Assembly: GCF_900103875.1 (NCBI RefSeq)
Contig: NZ_LT629705.1
Location: 4,721,001 to 4,785,000, forward strand
Reading direction: 5' to 3'
Length of the DNA stretch: 64,000 bases
Source of the DNA: Pseudomonas arsenicoxydans
GTDB taxonomy: Bacteria > Pseudomonadota > Gammaproteobacteria > Pseudomonadales > Pseudomonadaceae
Positions 8,857 through 21,439 of this stretch are shown here, piece by piece. The position numbers and the translations under genes are program-made. How positions within the stretch are numbered: position 1 is the first letter of the stretch; each line of letters begins with the position of its first letter. The notes beneath the pieces are model-generated. The model was not told the DNA's origin. It made no database searches and was given only the letters and a program-made list of their open reading frames with translations.

Positions 8857-9443
8857 ACTATTTGTTCCAGCTCGACAATCAGACGGCCGATGCCGCGTAT
8901 AGGGAGAATGTGGTCTGGCTGGTGTATATCCAGCGCAGCTTGCGGCATGGTTGAAACTTGAGCTTCGTCAGGATCCTGCACGACGGTCAGCCCGCCGCGC
9001 TGCTTGACCTGGGCCAGTCCGCGCGCGCCATCTTGGTTGGCACCGGTCAACAGCACCGCTGCCAGGGTCGGACCGTAGGCATCGGCAGCCGACTCGAAGA
9101 GGAAATCGATGGCCGGCCGCGAATGATGCACGCGGGGCTCCAGGCTCAAGGAGAAACTGCGATCCTGCTCCACCGACAAGTGATAACCGGGACCTGCGAA
9201 ATACAGCGTTCCTGCTTCGACCAGCGTTTTGTCGATAGCTTCCAGGACAGGCATGGCGACTCGCCGTGCGAACACTTCGGCCAATTGGCTGCGACGTGCT
9301 TCAGGCAAGTGCAGCACCACGATGATCGGTAGCACGAAACCCTGACGCAGCGGGCTGAGAATATTCAGCAACGCTTCGACACCTCCGGCCGATGCACCAA
9401 TCACGATCGCTTCCACAGTAGGCAGACCCGCAGCACTGTTCAT
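8850..9443 (-). CDS. CheB-type protein-glutamate methylesterase domain protein, no receiver
   Basis: 197 residues, only the CheB_methylest domain. The catalytic triad is visible: Ser18 in IGASAGG, His45 in VVLHLPEARRS and Asp138 in LLTGANQDGARG. Classical CheB has an N-terminal receiver that gates the esterase; here it is absent, so control may come from partner proteins encoded beside it. The start codon overlaps the cheR stop as ATGA, and the downstream kinase start overlaps its own end. No methyl-accepting chemotaxis protein is in the window, so its substrate could be one of the neighbouring sensors. Confidence 0.88.
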   Translation of the reverse strand: MNSAAGLPTVEAIVIGASAGGVEALLNILSPLRQGFVLPIIVVLHLPEARRSQLAEVFARRVAMPVLEAIDKTLVEAGTLYFAGPGYHLSVEQDRSFSLSLEPRVHHSRPAIDFLFESAADAYGPTLAAVLLTGANQDGARGLAQVKQRGGLTVVQDPDEAQVSTMPQAALDIHQPDHILPIRGIGRLIVELEQIVC

Positions 9444-10273
9444 GATTTGCGATAAATCCGTTCTTGTTTGACCAATGCCTCGAACTGATTGCCAAAGGCC
9501 GAAAAATCCAGGGTTTCCTTACTGCCCAGCACCAGGAATCCGCGGTGGCAGAGGGATTCATGGAACAGGCCAAAGGCACGATCTTGAAGCTTTTTATTGA
9601 AATAAATCAAAACGTTACGACACGAAATTAATTGAGTTTCTGAAAATACGCTGTCGGTCGCAAGGCTGTGGTCGGCGAACGTCACGTTTTCGCACAGGCT
9701 CTTGTCAAAAATGGCGTAGCCATACGCCGCCGTATAGTAATCGGAGAGCGAACGCTGACCACCGGCCTGCTGATAGTTCTGAGTGTAGGTGCGGACATTC
9801 TCCATGGAGAAAATCCCTTGCTTGGCTTTCTCCAGCGAACGCGGATTGATGTCAGTCGCATAGATGATGGTGCGGTCGAGCAAGCCCTCTTCGCGCAACA
9901 GTATCGCCATCGAATAGACTTCTTCGCCCGTGCTGCACCCGGCGATCCAGATCTTGATCGACGGGTAGGTCTTGAGCAGCGGCACCACTTCGTTGCGGAT
10001 CGCCAGGAAATGCGAAGGATCACGAAACATTTCACTGACCGGAATCGTCAGCAACTGCAGCAATTGCATGAACGCGGCGGGATCGTGCAGCACTTTTTCT
10101 TGCAGGGCCGAAATGGTATTGCACTCGAATTGACTCAGCGCATGATTGACCCGGCGTTTGATCGATGCGCCGGAATAGTCACGAAAGTCATAGCTGTACT
10201 TGAGGTAGATCGCCTCGATCAACAACCGCAATTCGATCTCGCTATTTCGCTCCACTGAACAATCGCGCTCCAC
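9440..10273 (-). CDS. CheR-type protein-glutamate O-methyltransferase
   Basis: 277 residues with the CheR N-terminal helical domain (about 10-65) and the SAM-binding domain, motif IWIAGCSTGEEVYSMAI, followed by ATDINPRSLEKAKQGIF and the late motif ISCRNVLIYFNKKLQDRA. It transfers methyl groups from SAM to glutamates of receptor-like proteins. GTG at 10273 sits directly after the stop of the large hybrid kinase with a GGAA site; a second GTG six codons later is possible. It forms a writer/eraser pair with the adjacent CheB. There is no TPR extension. Confidence 0.88.
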   Translation of the reverse strand: MERDCSVERNSEIELRLLIEAIYLKYSYDFRDYSGASIKRRVNHALSQFECNTISALQEKVLHDPAAFMQLLQLLTIPVSEMFRDPSHFLAIRNEVVPLLKTYPSIKIWIAGCSTGEEVYSMAILLREEGLLDRTIIYATDINPRSLEKAKQGIFSMENVRTYTQNYQQAGGQRSLSDYYTAAYGYAIFDKSLCENVTFADHSLATDSVFSETQLISCRNVLIYFNKKLQDRAFGLFHESLCHRGFLVLGSKETLDFSAFGNQFEALVKQERIYRKS

Positions 10274-13765
<3,492 letters not shown>

Positions 13766-13905
13766 GGGAAGGCCTTGTCGAACTGTTCAAAACCAGGGAG
13801 TTTGCCCCAAAACGGCCGTATTGATCTAATTTTCTGAGCAATAGGCGCGTAAACGGCTTCTTTTAGCTGCGCCCTCCTGAAAGGAGCGGTTATCCTTGCG
13901 CGCTC

Positions 13906-13932
13906 TTGTACAGCTATTCTTTTTTGTACAGC
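13906..13932. promoter_or_regulatory. direct repeat TTGTACAGC in the divergent gap
   Basis: The nonamer TTGTACAGC occurs at 13906-13914 and again at 13924-13932, 18 bp apart start to start, within the 261-bp divergent region between the hybrid kinase (minus) and the REC protein (plus). It may be a tandem operator or part of a promoter; no binding protein can be named. Confidence 0.3.
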
Positions 13933-14026
13933 GTTGGGAACTTGTCGGGATCCGCCACTTACTCATGCAAGAGCCCGGCAATTTTGTGAGTCCGGCACCC
14001 GCAAACCAATCATTGAGAGCCCCACT

Positions 14027-14383
14027 ATGTCCTCCGACCCGTCCATCATTCTTGTCGTCGAAGACGATGCCATCGTACGCATGCTGATTGTCGATGTGCT
14101 GGAAGAGCTGGAGTACAAAGTGCTTGAGGCGGATAGCAGCGAGAAAGCCCTTGAGTTCCTGAACGATGAAGACCAGTACATCGATTTGATGATGACCGAT
14201 GTCGGCTTGCCGGTGATGGACGGGCGCGAGCTGGCCACCCAGGCGCGCATGTTGCGCCCTGAGCTGCCGATCCTGTTCGCCAGCGGTTATGCCGAAAGCA
14301 TTTCGGTGCCTGCAGGCATGCAGGTGATCGGCAAGCCATTTTCCATTGATCAGTTGCGCGACAAGGTTAAAAGCATGCTTTAA
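14027..14383 (+). CDS. single-domain response regulator (REC only)
   Basis: 118 residues: EDD pocket at 12-14, phospho-acceptor Asp58 (MMTDVGLPVMDG), SGYAES and GKPF. The frame is open upstream to 13934, but ATG at 14027 has a GAGAG site and starts right at the receiver fold. It is divergent from the large hybrid kinase and closely resembles the C-terminal receiver of the KaiC-linked kinase (TDVGLP, PEL-P-LF-SGYAE pattern). It probably receives phosphate from one of these kinases; no output domain is present. Confidence 0.85.
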   Translation: MSSDPSIILVVEDDAIVRMLIVDVLEELEYKVLEADSSEKALEFLNDEDQYIDLMMTDVGLPVMDGRELATQARMLRPELPILFASGYAESISVPAGMQVIGKPFSIDQLRDKVKSML

Positions 14384-14482
14384 CCAAAAGGTCCGGTGGA
14401 CGGAAAAGCACGGTGGGCTGTGGTTTAATTACGGCCTTCATTCTCTCCCCCGCCTTTTCCCCGCATCAAGGAACGTCCTTAC

Positions 14483-15778
14483 ATGAGTCAGCCCCGCGCA
14501 ACCAAAGTCCTGGTCATTGGTTACGTCTGGCCCGAGCCCCGCTCTTCGGCGGCCAGCGGGCATGTGATGCAAATCCTCGATACGTTCTTGCAACAGGGCT
14601 GGGACATCACTTTCAGCAGTCCTGCTGGCACCGGCGAACATCGAGCGGACTTGACGGCGCTGGGCATCCGCGAAGTGCCGATCGAGTTGAATAACAGCAG
14701 CTTCGATGCGTTTATCAGCGACCTCGCGCCGGACATCGTCCTGTTTGACCAGTTCATGATGGAAGAACAGTTCGGTTGGCGGGTAGAGAAGCACTGTCCT
14801 GACGCGTTGCGAGTGCTTGAAACATCGGATCTGCAAAGCCTGCGACACGCTCGTCATCAACGACTCAAGGAACGTTTGAAACACAGCGACGATGCCAATG
14901 ACTTCAGCGAGTTGTTTGCACCGGCGTTGCGCGAAGAGTTCGAACTGATGGCCGACAGCGATCTGGCCAAACGGGAGATCGCGGCGCTTTACCGGTGTGA
15001 CGTAAACCTGATGATCTCCGAGGTGGAAATCGAATTGCTGGTCGAGCAGTTCAAGTTGCCGCGCAACGTATTGCATTGGTGTCCGCTGATGGTCGATATG
15101 CCGGTTGCGCCGCCGACGGCATTCGCAGACCGGGCCCATTTCTTGAGCATCGGCAACTTTCGCCACGCACCGAACTGGGATGCGGTGCTCTGGATGAAAA
15201 CAGCCATCTGGCCGTTGATTCGCGAGCAACTGCCCACGGCTCAGTTGCATATCTACGGTGCTTACACACCGCCAAAGGCCACGGCGCTGCATAACCCAAC
15301 GCAGGGTTTTCATGTCATGAACTGGGCAGAAGATGCGTTGCAGGTGATGTCGGCTGCACGTGTGTGCCTGGCGCCGCTTCGCTTCGGTGCAGGCATCAAA
15401 GGCAAGATCGTCGACGCCATGTTGTGCGGCACGCCCAGCGTGACCACCCCCATCGGTGCCGAAGCGATGCACGACAATCACCCCTGGCCCGGAGCCGTGG
15501 CCCTCACGGCTCGCGAAGTGGCTGACTGTGCGGTGCGGCTGTACAAGGATGAAGCGCTGTGGACGCAAGCCCAATCCCACGGGCAGACGTTGCTGGCTGA
15601 TCGTTATCGACAGTCCGAACATGGCCCGGCGCTGATCGAAAAACTAGTGCATTGCCAACAGCACTTGGCACAACTAAGAAGTCATAACTTTATGGGCAGC
15701 ATGTTGCGCCATCATCACCACAAGAGTACGCAATACATGGCGCAATGGATCGAGGCTAAAAACAAAGTCCCGCTCTAA
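14483..15778 (+). CDS. glycosyltransferase (GT-B fold, family 4/1-like)
   Basis: 431 residues. The first half begins with a Rossmann-like strand and a glycine/serine-rich loop (VLVIGYVWPEPRSSAASGHVM), usual for GT-B enzymes. The second half contains FLSIGNFRHAPNWDAVLWM and a C-terminal donor-binding block (LAPLRFGAGIKGKIVDAMLCGTPSVTTPIGAEAM) typical of glycosyl transferases group 1. Ribosome binding site AAGGA lies 10 bp upstream. There are no membrane segments. It stands alone, so the acceptor (surface polysaccharide or a small molecule) cannot be named. Confidence 0.8.
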   Translation: MSQPRATKVLVIGYVWPEPRSSAASGHVMQILDTFLQQGWDITFSSPAGTGEHRADLTALGIREVPIELNNSSFDAFISDLAPDIVLFDQFMMEEQFGWRVEKHCPDALRVLETSDLQSLRHARHQRLKERLKHSDDANDFSELFAPALREEFELMADSDLAKREIAALYRCDVNLMISEVEIELLVEQFKLPRNVLHWCPLMVDMPVAPPTAFADRAHFLSIGNFRHAPNWDAVLWMKTAIWPLIREQLPTAQLHIYGAYTPPKATALHNPTQGFHVMNWAEDALQVMSAARVCLAPLRFGAGIKGKIVDAMLCGTPSVTTPIGAEAMHDNHPWPGAVALTAREVADCAVRLYKDEALWTQAQSHGQTLLADRYRQSEHGPALIEKLVHCQQHLAQLRSHNFMGSMLRHHHHKSTQYMAQWIEAKNKVPL

Positions 15779-15915
15779 GCTGTGCGCGTCGACACCACAT
15801 ATCTTGCATTAACACCTTGTTGATGAACTCCCTGTTTCTCCTTATAAAGGGTTGGCGAAGTTAGTAACGGATACTACTTCACCCACACCTATTTAATATT
15901 GCAAGGAAGCATTGA

Positions 15916-16782
15916 ATGGACACCATTGTTCAGAACAACTACGCACCTCAAAACTGGATGGCCGCTACGCCAGCCATAGATACTTTGTCACTCGCTGAGT
16001 TGACACTGCCAGGCACTCATAATGCTGGCAGCGACTGGAAGGCCTCCTGGCCGCTGATTCCTGGCGCCCATTGGCTGGCCTGCCAGCACGAATCGTTTTA
16101 TTCCCAACTGCGCCACGGCTCCCGGGTGCTTGACGTGCGCTTGACCTATGACGCCGGTGCGCAGGGCCTGGGCAAGCTGTGCATTCACCACAACGGCTAC
16201 CGCAACGGACGTACGTTTGGGCATCTTTTCAACGACGTGGAAACGTTTTTGCAAGAAAACCCGAATGAATTCATCATTCTGGACTTTCACGAGTTGAGTG
16301 GGGATGCCTTTGATTTTGACTACTTCAATAAGATGGTGATGCACTTTTTTCGGCACCGCCTGATTCCCAGCCAACATCATGCCTTGAGTCTTGGCCAACT
16401 CAAACAACTCAGCGCCAGTCAGCGCATTGTGGTCGCTGCGCCGCGGCACCGGGCAATTGACAGCAACGTGTTCATTAAACAAATCGAACATCAATGGTCC
16501 GGCATCGCCACCACCAGTGTCGCCGAGTTGCAGCAGCACATTACAAAGGTGCTGCGATACACGCCAGGCACATGGGCACCGTGGTCGCTTTCGGCGACGA
16601 GTTACAGCGCGCTGGGTGGTCCGGTGGATATCCATGACCAACTTAATGAGTGGTTTGATCCGAACAATAGCGATTGGGCGATCCTGTGCAACATTATCAA
16701 TGTCGACTTCATTGAAGAGAGCAATATTGTGTCCTATTGCCAAACAGCAAACCTCACAAAGGCCGCGAAGCGAGCCAAGTAG
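15916..16782 (+). CDS. phosphatidylinositol-specific phospholipase C X-domain protein, copy 1
   Basis: 288 residues with the bacterial PI-PLC X domain. The N-terminal catalytic His lies in LPGTHNAGSDW (about residue 35) and the second in CIHHNGYRNG (about residue 93), followed by NPNEFIILDFHEL. Known family members cleave phosphatidylinositol to diacylglycerol and cyclic inositol phosphate. There is no signal peptide or membrane segment, unusual for an enzyme acting on foreign membranes. A second related gene follows 172 bp downstream. A good site AAGGAAGC precedes the ATG. Confidence 0.82.
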   Translation: MDTIVQNNYAPQNWMAATPAIDTLSLAELTLPGTHNAGSDWKASWPLIPGAHWLACQHESFYSQLRHGSRVLDVRLTYDAGAQGLGKLCIHHNGYRNGRTFGHLFNDVETFLQENPNEFIILDFHELSGDAFDFDYFNKMVMHFFRHRLIPSQHHALSLGQLKQLSASQRIVVAAPRHRAIDSNVFIKQIEHQWSGIATTSVAELQQHITKVLRYTPGTWAPWSLSATSYSALGGPVDIHDQLNEWFDPNNSDWAILCNIINVDFIEESNIVSYCQTANLTKAAKRAK

Positions 16783-16954
16783 TTCGCGGTGCCATCAATG
16801 GGCTATTTTTGTGCAGTTATTTCCATGGCTGGCAAAGCTGTCGCGCACTTCTATGCTGGGTCATGAACATCGTTCTTACGGGTGTGGAACGCCACCACAC
16901 CACACGAACTTCATCGCCCCCAGGGAGGGGGCGAGTCAACGACAAGGAACTGTC

Positions 16955-17842
16955 ATGACCCACAACGCAGGCACCACGCTGGACAAACAAAACTGGATGC
17001 GTCACGTACTGGATGTTCATCGGTTGAAACTGACCGAGATTGTCTGGCCCGGTGCACACAATGCAGGCATGGACAAGCAGGCCCCCAACTATGACGTGGT
17101 GGTCGGCAACTGGACCACCTGCCAGAACGATTCATTTGCCTGGCAATTAGCAAACGGTGCACGGGCATTTGATATCCGCCTCGGGTATACCGAGGGTGCC
17201 GACCAGTCGATCTTCTATTTTCATCACAACGGGTACCAGTCCCATCGTGTCCTCGATGAACTGATCACGGCGGTTTCAGCGTTCCTGGATCGTCACCCGG
17301 ATGAATTCCTGGTGCTGGATTTCCACCAACTCGGCGACGGGTCCAAACCCTTTGACTATCAAAAATTCAATGCCTTGCTGGTGAGCCGACTCGGACAACG
17401 GGTCATACCACCCACCGACGCCCTGAAAACGGTGGGAGAACTCAAGCGGCTCAGCACTCGCCGCAGGGTAGTCTTGGCGGCGCCCGCCCAGCCCGACCTG
17501 GACCAGGGTTATTTCTGGCCGCGTATCCCGCACAAGTGGATCAACAAGCGGTTCAGCGACACCGATGACCTGAAAACCCACATCGCCAAAACCCTTGAAG
17601 ACGCACCTTTCGAAACCTTCCTCTGGGCGTTATCGGCCACAAGCTATGCGTTTCTGGGAGGACCTCAAGACATCAAGGCCCAGATCAATGACTGGTTCGA
17701 TCCCACTCGGGACTGGGTCACTCGCTGCTGCCTCATCAATACCGACTTTTTCGATGAGTCAGAGATCGTTCGTTACTGCTGGACAGCCACCAGCATGAAC
17801 GCCGTCTATGGCAGCGCCCTGCACGATCGGGCGCCGGCCTGA
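16955..17842 (+). CDS. phosphatidylinositol-specific phospholipase C X-domain protein, copy 2
   Basis: 295 residues, paralogous to the preceding gene: WPGAHNAGMDK, FYFHHNGYQSH, HPDEFLVLDFHQLGDG, and the shared C-terminal pattern ALSATSYAFLGGPQDI / WFDP. The frame is open from 16391, but ATG at 16955 has an AAGGA site 8 bp upstream and aligns with the start of copy 1. Both catalytic His are present; His in place of Thr before the first (GAHNA instead of GTHNA) is the main motif change. There is no signal peptide. The tandem arrangement suggests an old duplication, since the copies differ over most of their length. Confidence 0.82.
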   Translation: MTHNAGTTLDKQNWMRHVLDVHRLKLTEIVWPGAHNAGMDKQAPNYDVVVGNWTTCQNDSFAWQLANGARAFDIRLGYTEGADQSIFYFHHNGYQSHRVLDELITAVSAFLDRHPDEFLVLDFHQLGDGSKPFDYQKFNALLVSRLGQRVIPPTDALKTVGELKRLSTRRRVVLAAPAQPDLDQGYFWPRIPHKWINKRFSDTDDLKTHIAKTLEDAPFETFLWALSATSYAFLGGPQDIKAQINDWFDPTRDWVTRCCLINTDFFDESEIVRYCWTATSMNAVYGSALHDRAPA

Positions 17843-17922
17843 CGCCGCAGTGCTACACGCTGGCATTAATCGCTCGGAAAGAGGCATGATCAGGAAGCAA
17901 TGACAATAAAAAGCGCCCAGAC

Positions 17923-18828
17923 ATGACCCGAACAGCCAGAGTCACCGACCCCTCCTACGAATTGATGGACGACCACAACGGGTTGTCCATCATCTATCGC
18001 CAACACGGATTCCCGTGTCCGTTGGTGCGCTGGCACTTTCACAAGGAGTACGAACTGCACCTGATCGTCGCCAGCTCCGGCAAGGTGTTCATCGGCGACT
18101 ACATCGGCAATTTCTACCCCGAAAGCCTTTTCCTGACCGGCCCTAACCTGCCACATAACTGGATCAGCCAGGTCGCCGAAGACGAGGTGGTGCCCAAACG
18201 CGACATGCTGGTCAACTTCACAGATGAGTTGTTCGAAAGCGGTCATCAGGTCTTTGCTGAACTCAAAACCCTCAGCCCGTTGCTTGAGCGCGCGCAATAC
18301 GGCATCGAGTTTCGCTGCAAACGCACCATTCGCCAGGCCATGACCCTGATGCAGCGCATCGCCGACACCCAGGGCGTGACCCGCCTCGGGCACTTCTTCA
18401 TCCTGCTGGAACTGTTGGCAGCCTCTGATGATTTTCAATTGCTGTCGGGAGCCACGACGCCGCAACTGGCCGATGAGCACAACATAGATCGCACCAACCG
18501 GGCGGTGGATTACATCTTTGCCCACTACGCCCGGGAGCTACCGCTGGAGGAAGTCGCCGCGCATCTGGGCATGAAACCGACTTATTTCAGCCGGGTGTTC
18601 AAGCAGGCTACCGGACGTTGCTTCATCGAATTCGTCAATCGCCTGCGCATCAGCAAGTCCTGCGAGCTGTTGGCCGATGGTGACAAACCGGTGACCGACG
18701 TGTGTTTCGAGTCGGGTTTCAACAATATTTCGAACTTCAATCGGCGTTTCCAGCAGCTCAAGGGCATGACCCCTTCTCACTATCGGCGGTTGGCGGTGCA
18801 ACGGTTGACTGAGCAAAACTTGGGTTAA
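17923..18828 (+). CDS. mtlR: AraC-family regulator of mannitol use, MtlR
   Basis: 301 residues. The N-terminal cupin-like sensor domain (about 25-170, WHFHKEYELHLIV) precedes an AraC-type double helix-turn-helix at about 195-295 (LPLEEVAAHLGMKPTYFSRVFKQATG, and DVCFESGFNNISNFNRRF, given as markers in two parts). MtlR of P. fluorescens activates the mtlE promoter with mannitol, sorbitol or arabitol. The position directly upstream of mtlE on the same strand matches that species. The start at 17923 has only a weak ribosome binding site. Confidence 0.92.
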   Translation: MTRTARVTDPSYELMDDHNGLSIIYRQHGFPCPLVRWHFHKEYELHLIVASSGKVFIGDYIGNFYPESLFLTGPNLPHNWISQVAEDEVVPKRDMLVNFTDELFESGHQVFAELKTLSPLLERAQYGIEFRCKRTIRQAMTLMQRIADTQGVTRLGHFFILLELLAASDDFQLLSGATTPQLADEHNIDRTNRAVDYIFAHYARELPLEEVAAHLGMKPTYFSRVFKQATGRCFIEFVNRLRISKSCELLADGDKPVTDVCFESGFNNISNFNRRFQQLKGMTPSHYRRLAVQRLTEQNLG

Positions 18829-19046
18829 ACCTGTACATATCCGATGTCGTGCCATCACTTGCAGGCTGGCCCCTAAGCCTCCCCCGCCAAACCCCAGTGC
18901 AAAAAAGTATCGATTCAAGTGCTACGGATGATTTGTCTGATCATCAATTGAAGGCTGTAATCAGCGCACATTCTTCCTGTCATCGGAAGACACAAAAACA
19001 ATAACTGTCCTTCTGTATCCCTGCGGGTGCAGAAAAGGAGTGCACG
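18829..19046 (+). promoter_or_regulatory. mtlE promoter/MtlR operator region
   Basis: The 218-bp gap between mtlR and mtlE should hold the mannitol-inducible promoter known from P. fluorescens. I see AT-rich tracts around 18900-19010 (for example ATTTGTCTGATCATCAATTG at 18930-18949) and a strong AAGGAG ribosome binding site at 19035. I cannot place the MtlR half-sites or the transcription start with confidence. Confidence 0.55.
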
Positions 19047-20357
19047 ATGCAACCTTCTGTAAAAGCTCTGCTAGCCCTCACCTGCATGACCCTCAGCAGC
19101 GTCAGTCTCGGCGCTCAGACCCTGACCATCGCCACCGTCAACAACAGCGACATGATCCGCATGCAAAAGCTCTCGAAGACCTTCGAGGCCGAGCACCCGG
19201 ACATCAAGCTCAATTGGGTGGTGCTGGAAGAAAACGTTCTGCGCCAACGCCTGACCACCGACATCGCCACTCAGGGCGGGCAGTTCGACGTGCTGACCAT
19301 CGGCATGTACGAAGCTGCACTCTGGGGGGCAAAGGGTTGGCTGGAGCCGATGAAGGACTTGCCCGCCTCCTACGCCCTGGACGACGTTTTTCCTTCGGTG
19401 CGTGAAGGCTTGTCGGTCAAGGGTTCGCTTTACGCCCTGCCGTTCTACGCCGAAAGCTCGATCACCTATTACCGCACCGACCTGTTCAAGGACGCCGGGC
19501 TGACCATGCCAGAGCATCCGACCTGGGAACAGATCGGCGAATTCGCCAGCAAGCTGACCAACAAGGACAAAGAACAGTACGGCATCTGCCTGCGCGGCAA
19601 GGCTGGCTGGGGCGAGAACATGGCGCTGATCACCACGCTCGCCAACGCCTATGGCGCGCGCTGGTTCGATGAGAAGTGGCAACCGGAGTTCACCGGTCCA
19701 GAGTGGAAAAACGCACTGAACTTCTACGTCGACACGATGAAGAAATCCGGCCCGCCGGGCGCCTCCAGCAACGGTTTCAACGAAAACCTGGCGCTGTTCA
19801 ACAGCGGCAAGTGCGCGATCTGGGTGGATGCGAGCGTCGCCGGTTCCTTTGTGACCGACAAGACTCAAAGTAAGGTGAGCGACCACGTCGGCTTCACCTA
19901 TGCGCCGCACCAGACTACCGACAAAGGTTCGGCCTGGCTCTATTCCTGGGCGCTGGCGATCCCGACCAGTTCCAAGGCCAAGGACGCAGCAAAAACCTTC
20001 AGCGCCTGGGCGACGTCCAAGGAATACGGTGCACTGGTGGCGGAAAAAGACGGCATTGCCAACGTGCCGCCCGGCACTCGGGCCTCGACGTACAGCGAGG
20101 CATACATGAGCGCAGCGCCGTTTGCCAAGGTCACGCTGGAATCGCTGAAAACCGCGGACCCAAGCAAACCGACGCTCAAGCCTGTGCCTTACATCGGCAT
20201 CCAGTTGGTGACCATTCCTGAGTTCCAGGGCATCGGTACGCAGGTCGGCAAGTCGTTCTCGGCAGCGTTGATTGGCCAGACCACGGTCGACCAGGCCCTG
20301 GCCGCCGCCCAGACCTCCACCGAACGCGAGATGAAGCGCGCCGGTTATCCCAAGTAA
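19047..20357 (+). CDS. mtlE: mannitol/polyol ABC transporter periplasmic binding protein
   Basis: 436 residues with a Sec signal peptide (about 1-22, cleavage near LGA-QTL) and the extracellular solute-binding family 1 fold (ITYYRTDLFKDAGL, FDVLTIGMYEAALWGAKGWLEP). It delivers mannitol, sorbitol or arabitol to MtlFG. It is first in mtlEFGKDYZ with a strong AAGGAG site. A REP-like inverted repeat lies between it and mtlF, which may stabilise the mtlE message and give the excess of binding protein that ABC importers need. Confidence 0.92.
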   Translation: MQPSVKALLALTCMTLSSVSLGAQTLTIATVNNSDMIRMQKLSKTFEAEHPDIKLNWVVLEENVLRQRLTTDIATQGGQFDVLTIGMYEAALWGAKGWLEPMKDLPASYALDDVFPSVREGLSVKGSLYALPFYAESSITYYRTDLFKDAGLTMPEHPTWEQIGEFASKLTNKDKEQYGICLRGKAGWGENMALITTLANAYGARWFDEKWQPEFTGPEWKNALNFYVDTMKKSGPPGASSNGFNENLALFNSGKCAIWVDASVAGSFVTDKTQSKVSDHVGFTYAPHQTTDKGSAWLYSWALAIPTSSKAKDAAKTFSAWATSKEYGALVAEKDGIANVPPGTRASTYSEAYMSAAPFAKVTLESLKTADPSKPTLKPVPYIGIQLVTIPEFQGIGTQVGKSFSAALIGQTTVDQALAAAQTSTEREMKRAGYPK

Positions 20358-20369
20358 CCGCCACTAAAC

Positions 20370-20463
20370 CTGTGGGAGCGAGCCTGCTCGCGATAGCGGT
20401 AGTCAAGCCAGCTGCGATGCGCCGGAGGTACCGGCCCAATCGCCAGCAGGCTGGCTCCCACAG
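20370..20463. repeat. REP-type inverted repeat between mtlE and mtlF
   Basis: Two inverted elements, TGTGGGAGCGAGCCTGCTCG near 20371 and its complement-like CAGGCTGGCTCCCACAG ending at 20463, about 95 bp overall. It belongs to the variable 'bagged' REP type of Pseudomonas and differs slightly from the three other REP pairs in the window. Confidence 0.8.
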
Positions 20464-20502
20464 TCGAACTTCGTTTGCTGTTCATCATCGGTTCTGATCG
20501 CC

Positions 20503-21429
20503 ATGAATATTTCAACTGCCAAAGCTCATATGGACATTCCCCAACCGGTGCGTAAAAGCCGGCTGGCCAATCCCGGCTGGTTTCTGGTCAGCCCCTCGGT
20601 GGCGTTGTTGCTGCTGTGGATGATCGTGCCGCTGGGCATGACCCTGTACTTTTCGATGATCCGCTACAACCTGCTCAATCCCGGTGAAAACGAGTTCGTC
20701 GGGCTTGAGAACTTCACCTATTTTCTGACCGACTCGGGGTTCCTGCCCGGCGCCACCAACACCCTGTTGCTGGTGGGCAGCGTGCTGCTGATCAGCGTGG
20801 TGTTCGGCGTCTTGATCAGTGCCTTGCTGGAGGCCAGCGAGTTTCTCGGTCGCGGCATCGTGCGGGTCATGCTGATCTCGCCGTTTTTCATCATGCCCAC
20901 GGTCGGTGCGCTGATCTGGAAGAACCTGATTTTCCACCCGGTCTCGGGGATTCTCGCCTACGTCTGGAAGCTGTTCGGCGCCCAGCCGGTGGACTGGCTG
21001 GCGCATTACCCGTTGCTGTCGATCATCATCATCGTGTCCTGGCAGTGGCTGCCGTTCGCCATCCTGATCCTGATGACCGCCATGCAGTCCCTCGACCAAG
21101 AACAGAAGGAAGCCGCGCGCCTCGATGGCGCCGGCCCCATCGCGATCTTCTGGCACCTGACCCTGCCGCACCTGGCGCGGCCGATTGCGGTGGTGGTGAT
21201 GATCGAAACCATCTTCCTGCTCTCGGTGTTCGCCGAAATCTTCACCACCACCAACGGCGGCCCCGGCTACGCCTCGACCAACCTGGCGTACCTGATCTAC
21301 AACCAGGCGCTGGTGCAGTTCGACGTCGGCATGGCGTCCGCCGGCGGCTTGATCGCGGTGGTGATTGCCAACATCGCGGCCATCGTGCTGGTGCGCATGA
21401 TCGGCAAAAACCTGACAGACAAAGCCTGA
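20503..21429 (+). CDS. mtlF: polyol ABC transporter permease
   Basis: 308 residues with six membrane helices and the permease EAA loop (EQKEAARLDGAGPIAIFWHLTLP) at about 205-225 that contacts the ATPase. It is a MalF-like inner-membrane subunit pairing with MtlG. Its start has a weak Shine-Dalgarno and follows the REP element by 40 bp, consistent with lower expression than mtlE. The gene ends 10 bp before mtlG. Confidence 0.92.
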   Translation: MNISTAKAHMDIPQPVRKSRLANPGWFLVSPSVALLLLWMIVPLGMTLYFSMIRYNLLNPGENEFVGLENFTYFLTDSGFLPGATNTLLLVGSVLLISVVFGVLISALLEASEFLGRGIVRVMLISPFFIMPTVGALIWKNLIFHPVSGILAYVWKLFGAQPVDWLAHYPLLSIIIIVSWQWLPFAILILMTAMQSLDQEQKEAARLDGAGPIAIFWHLTLPHLARPIAVVVMIETIFLLSVFAEIFTTTNGGPGYASTNLAYLIYNQALVQFDVGMASAGGLIAVVIANIAAIVLVRMIGKNLTDKA

Positions 21430-21439
21430 GGCCTGCGCC

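Noticed and set aside
16391..16954. A 483-residue protein that begins inside the first PI-PLC gene
   Set aside because: The first 188 codons overlap copy 1 in another frame; the PI-PLC domain starts at ATG 16955 with a good ribosome site.
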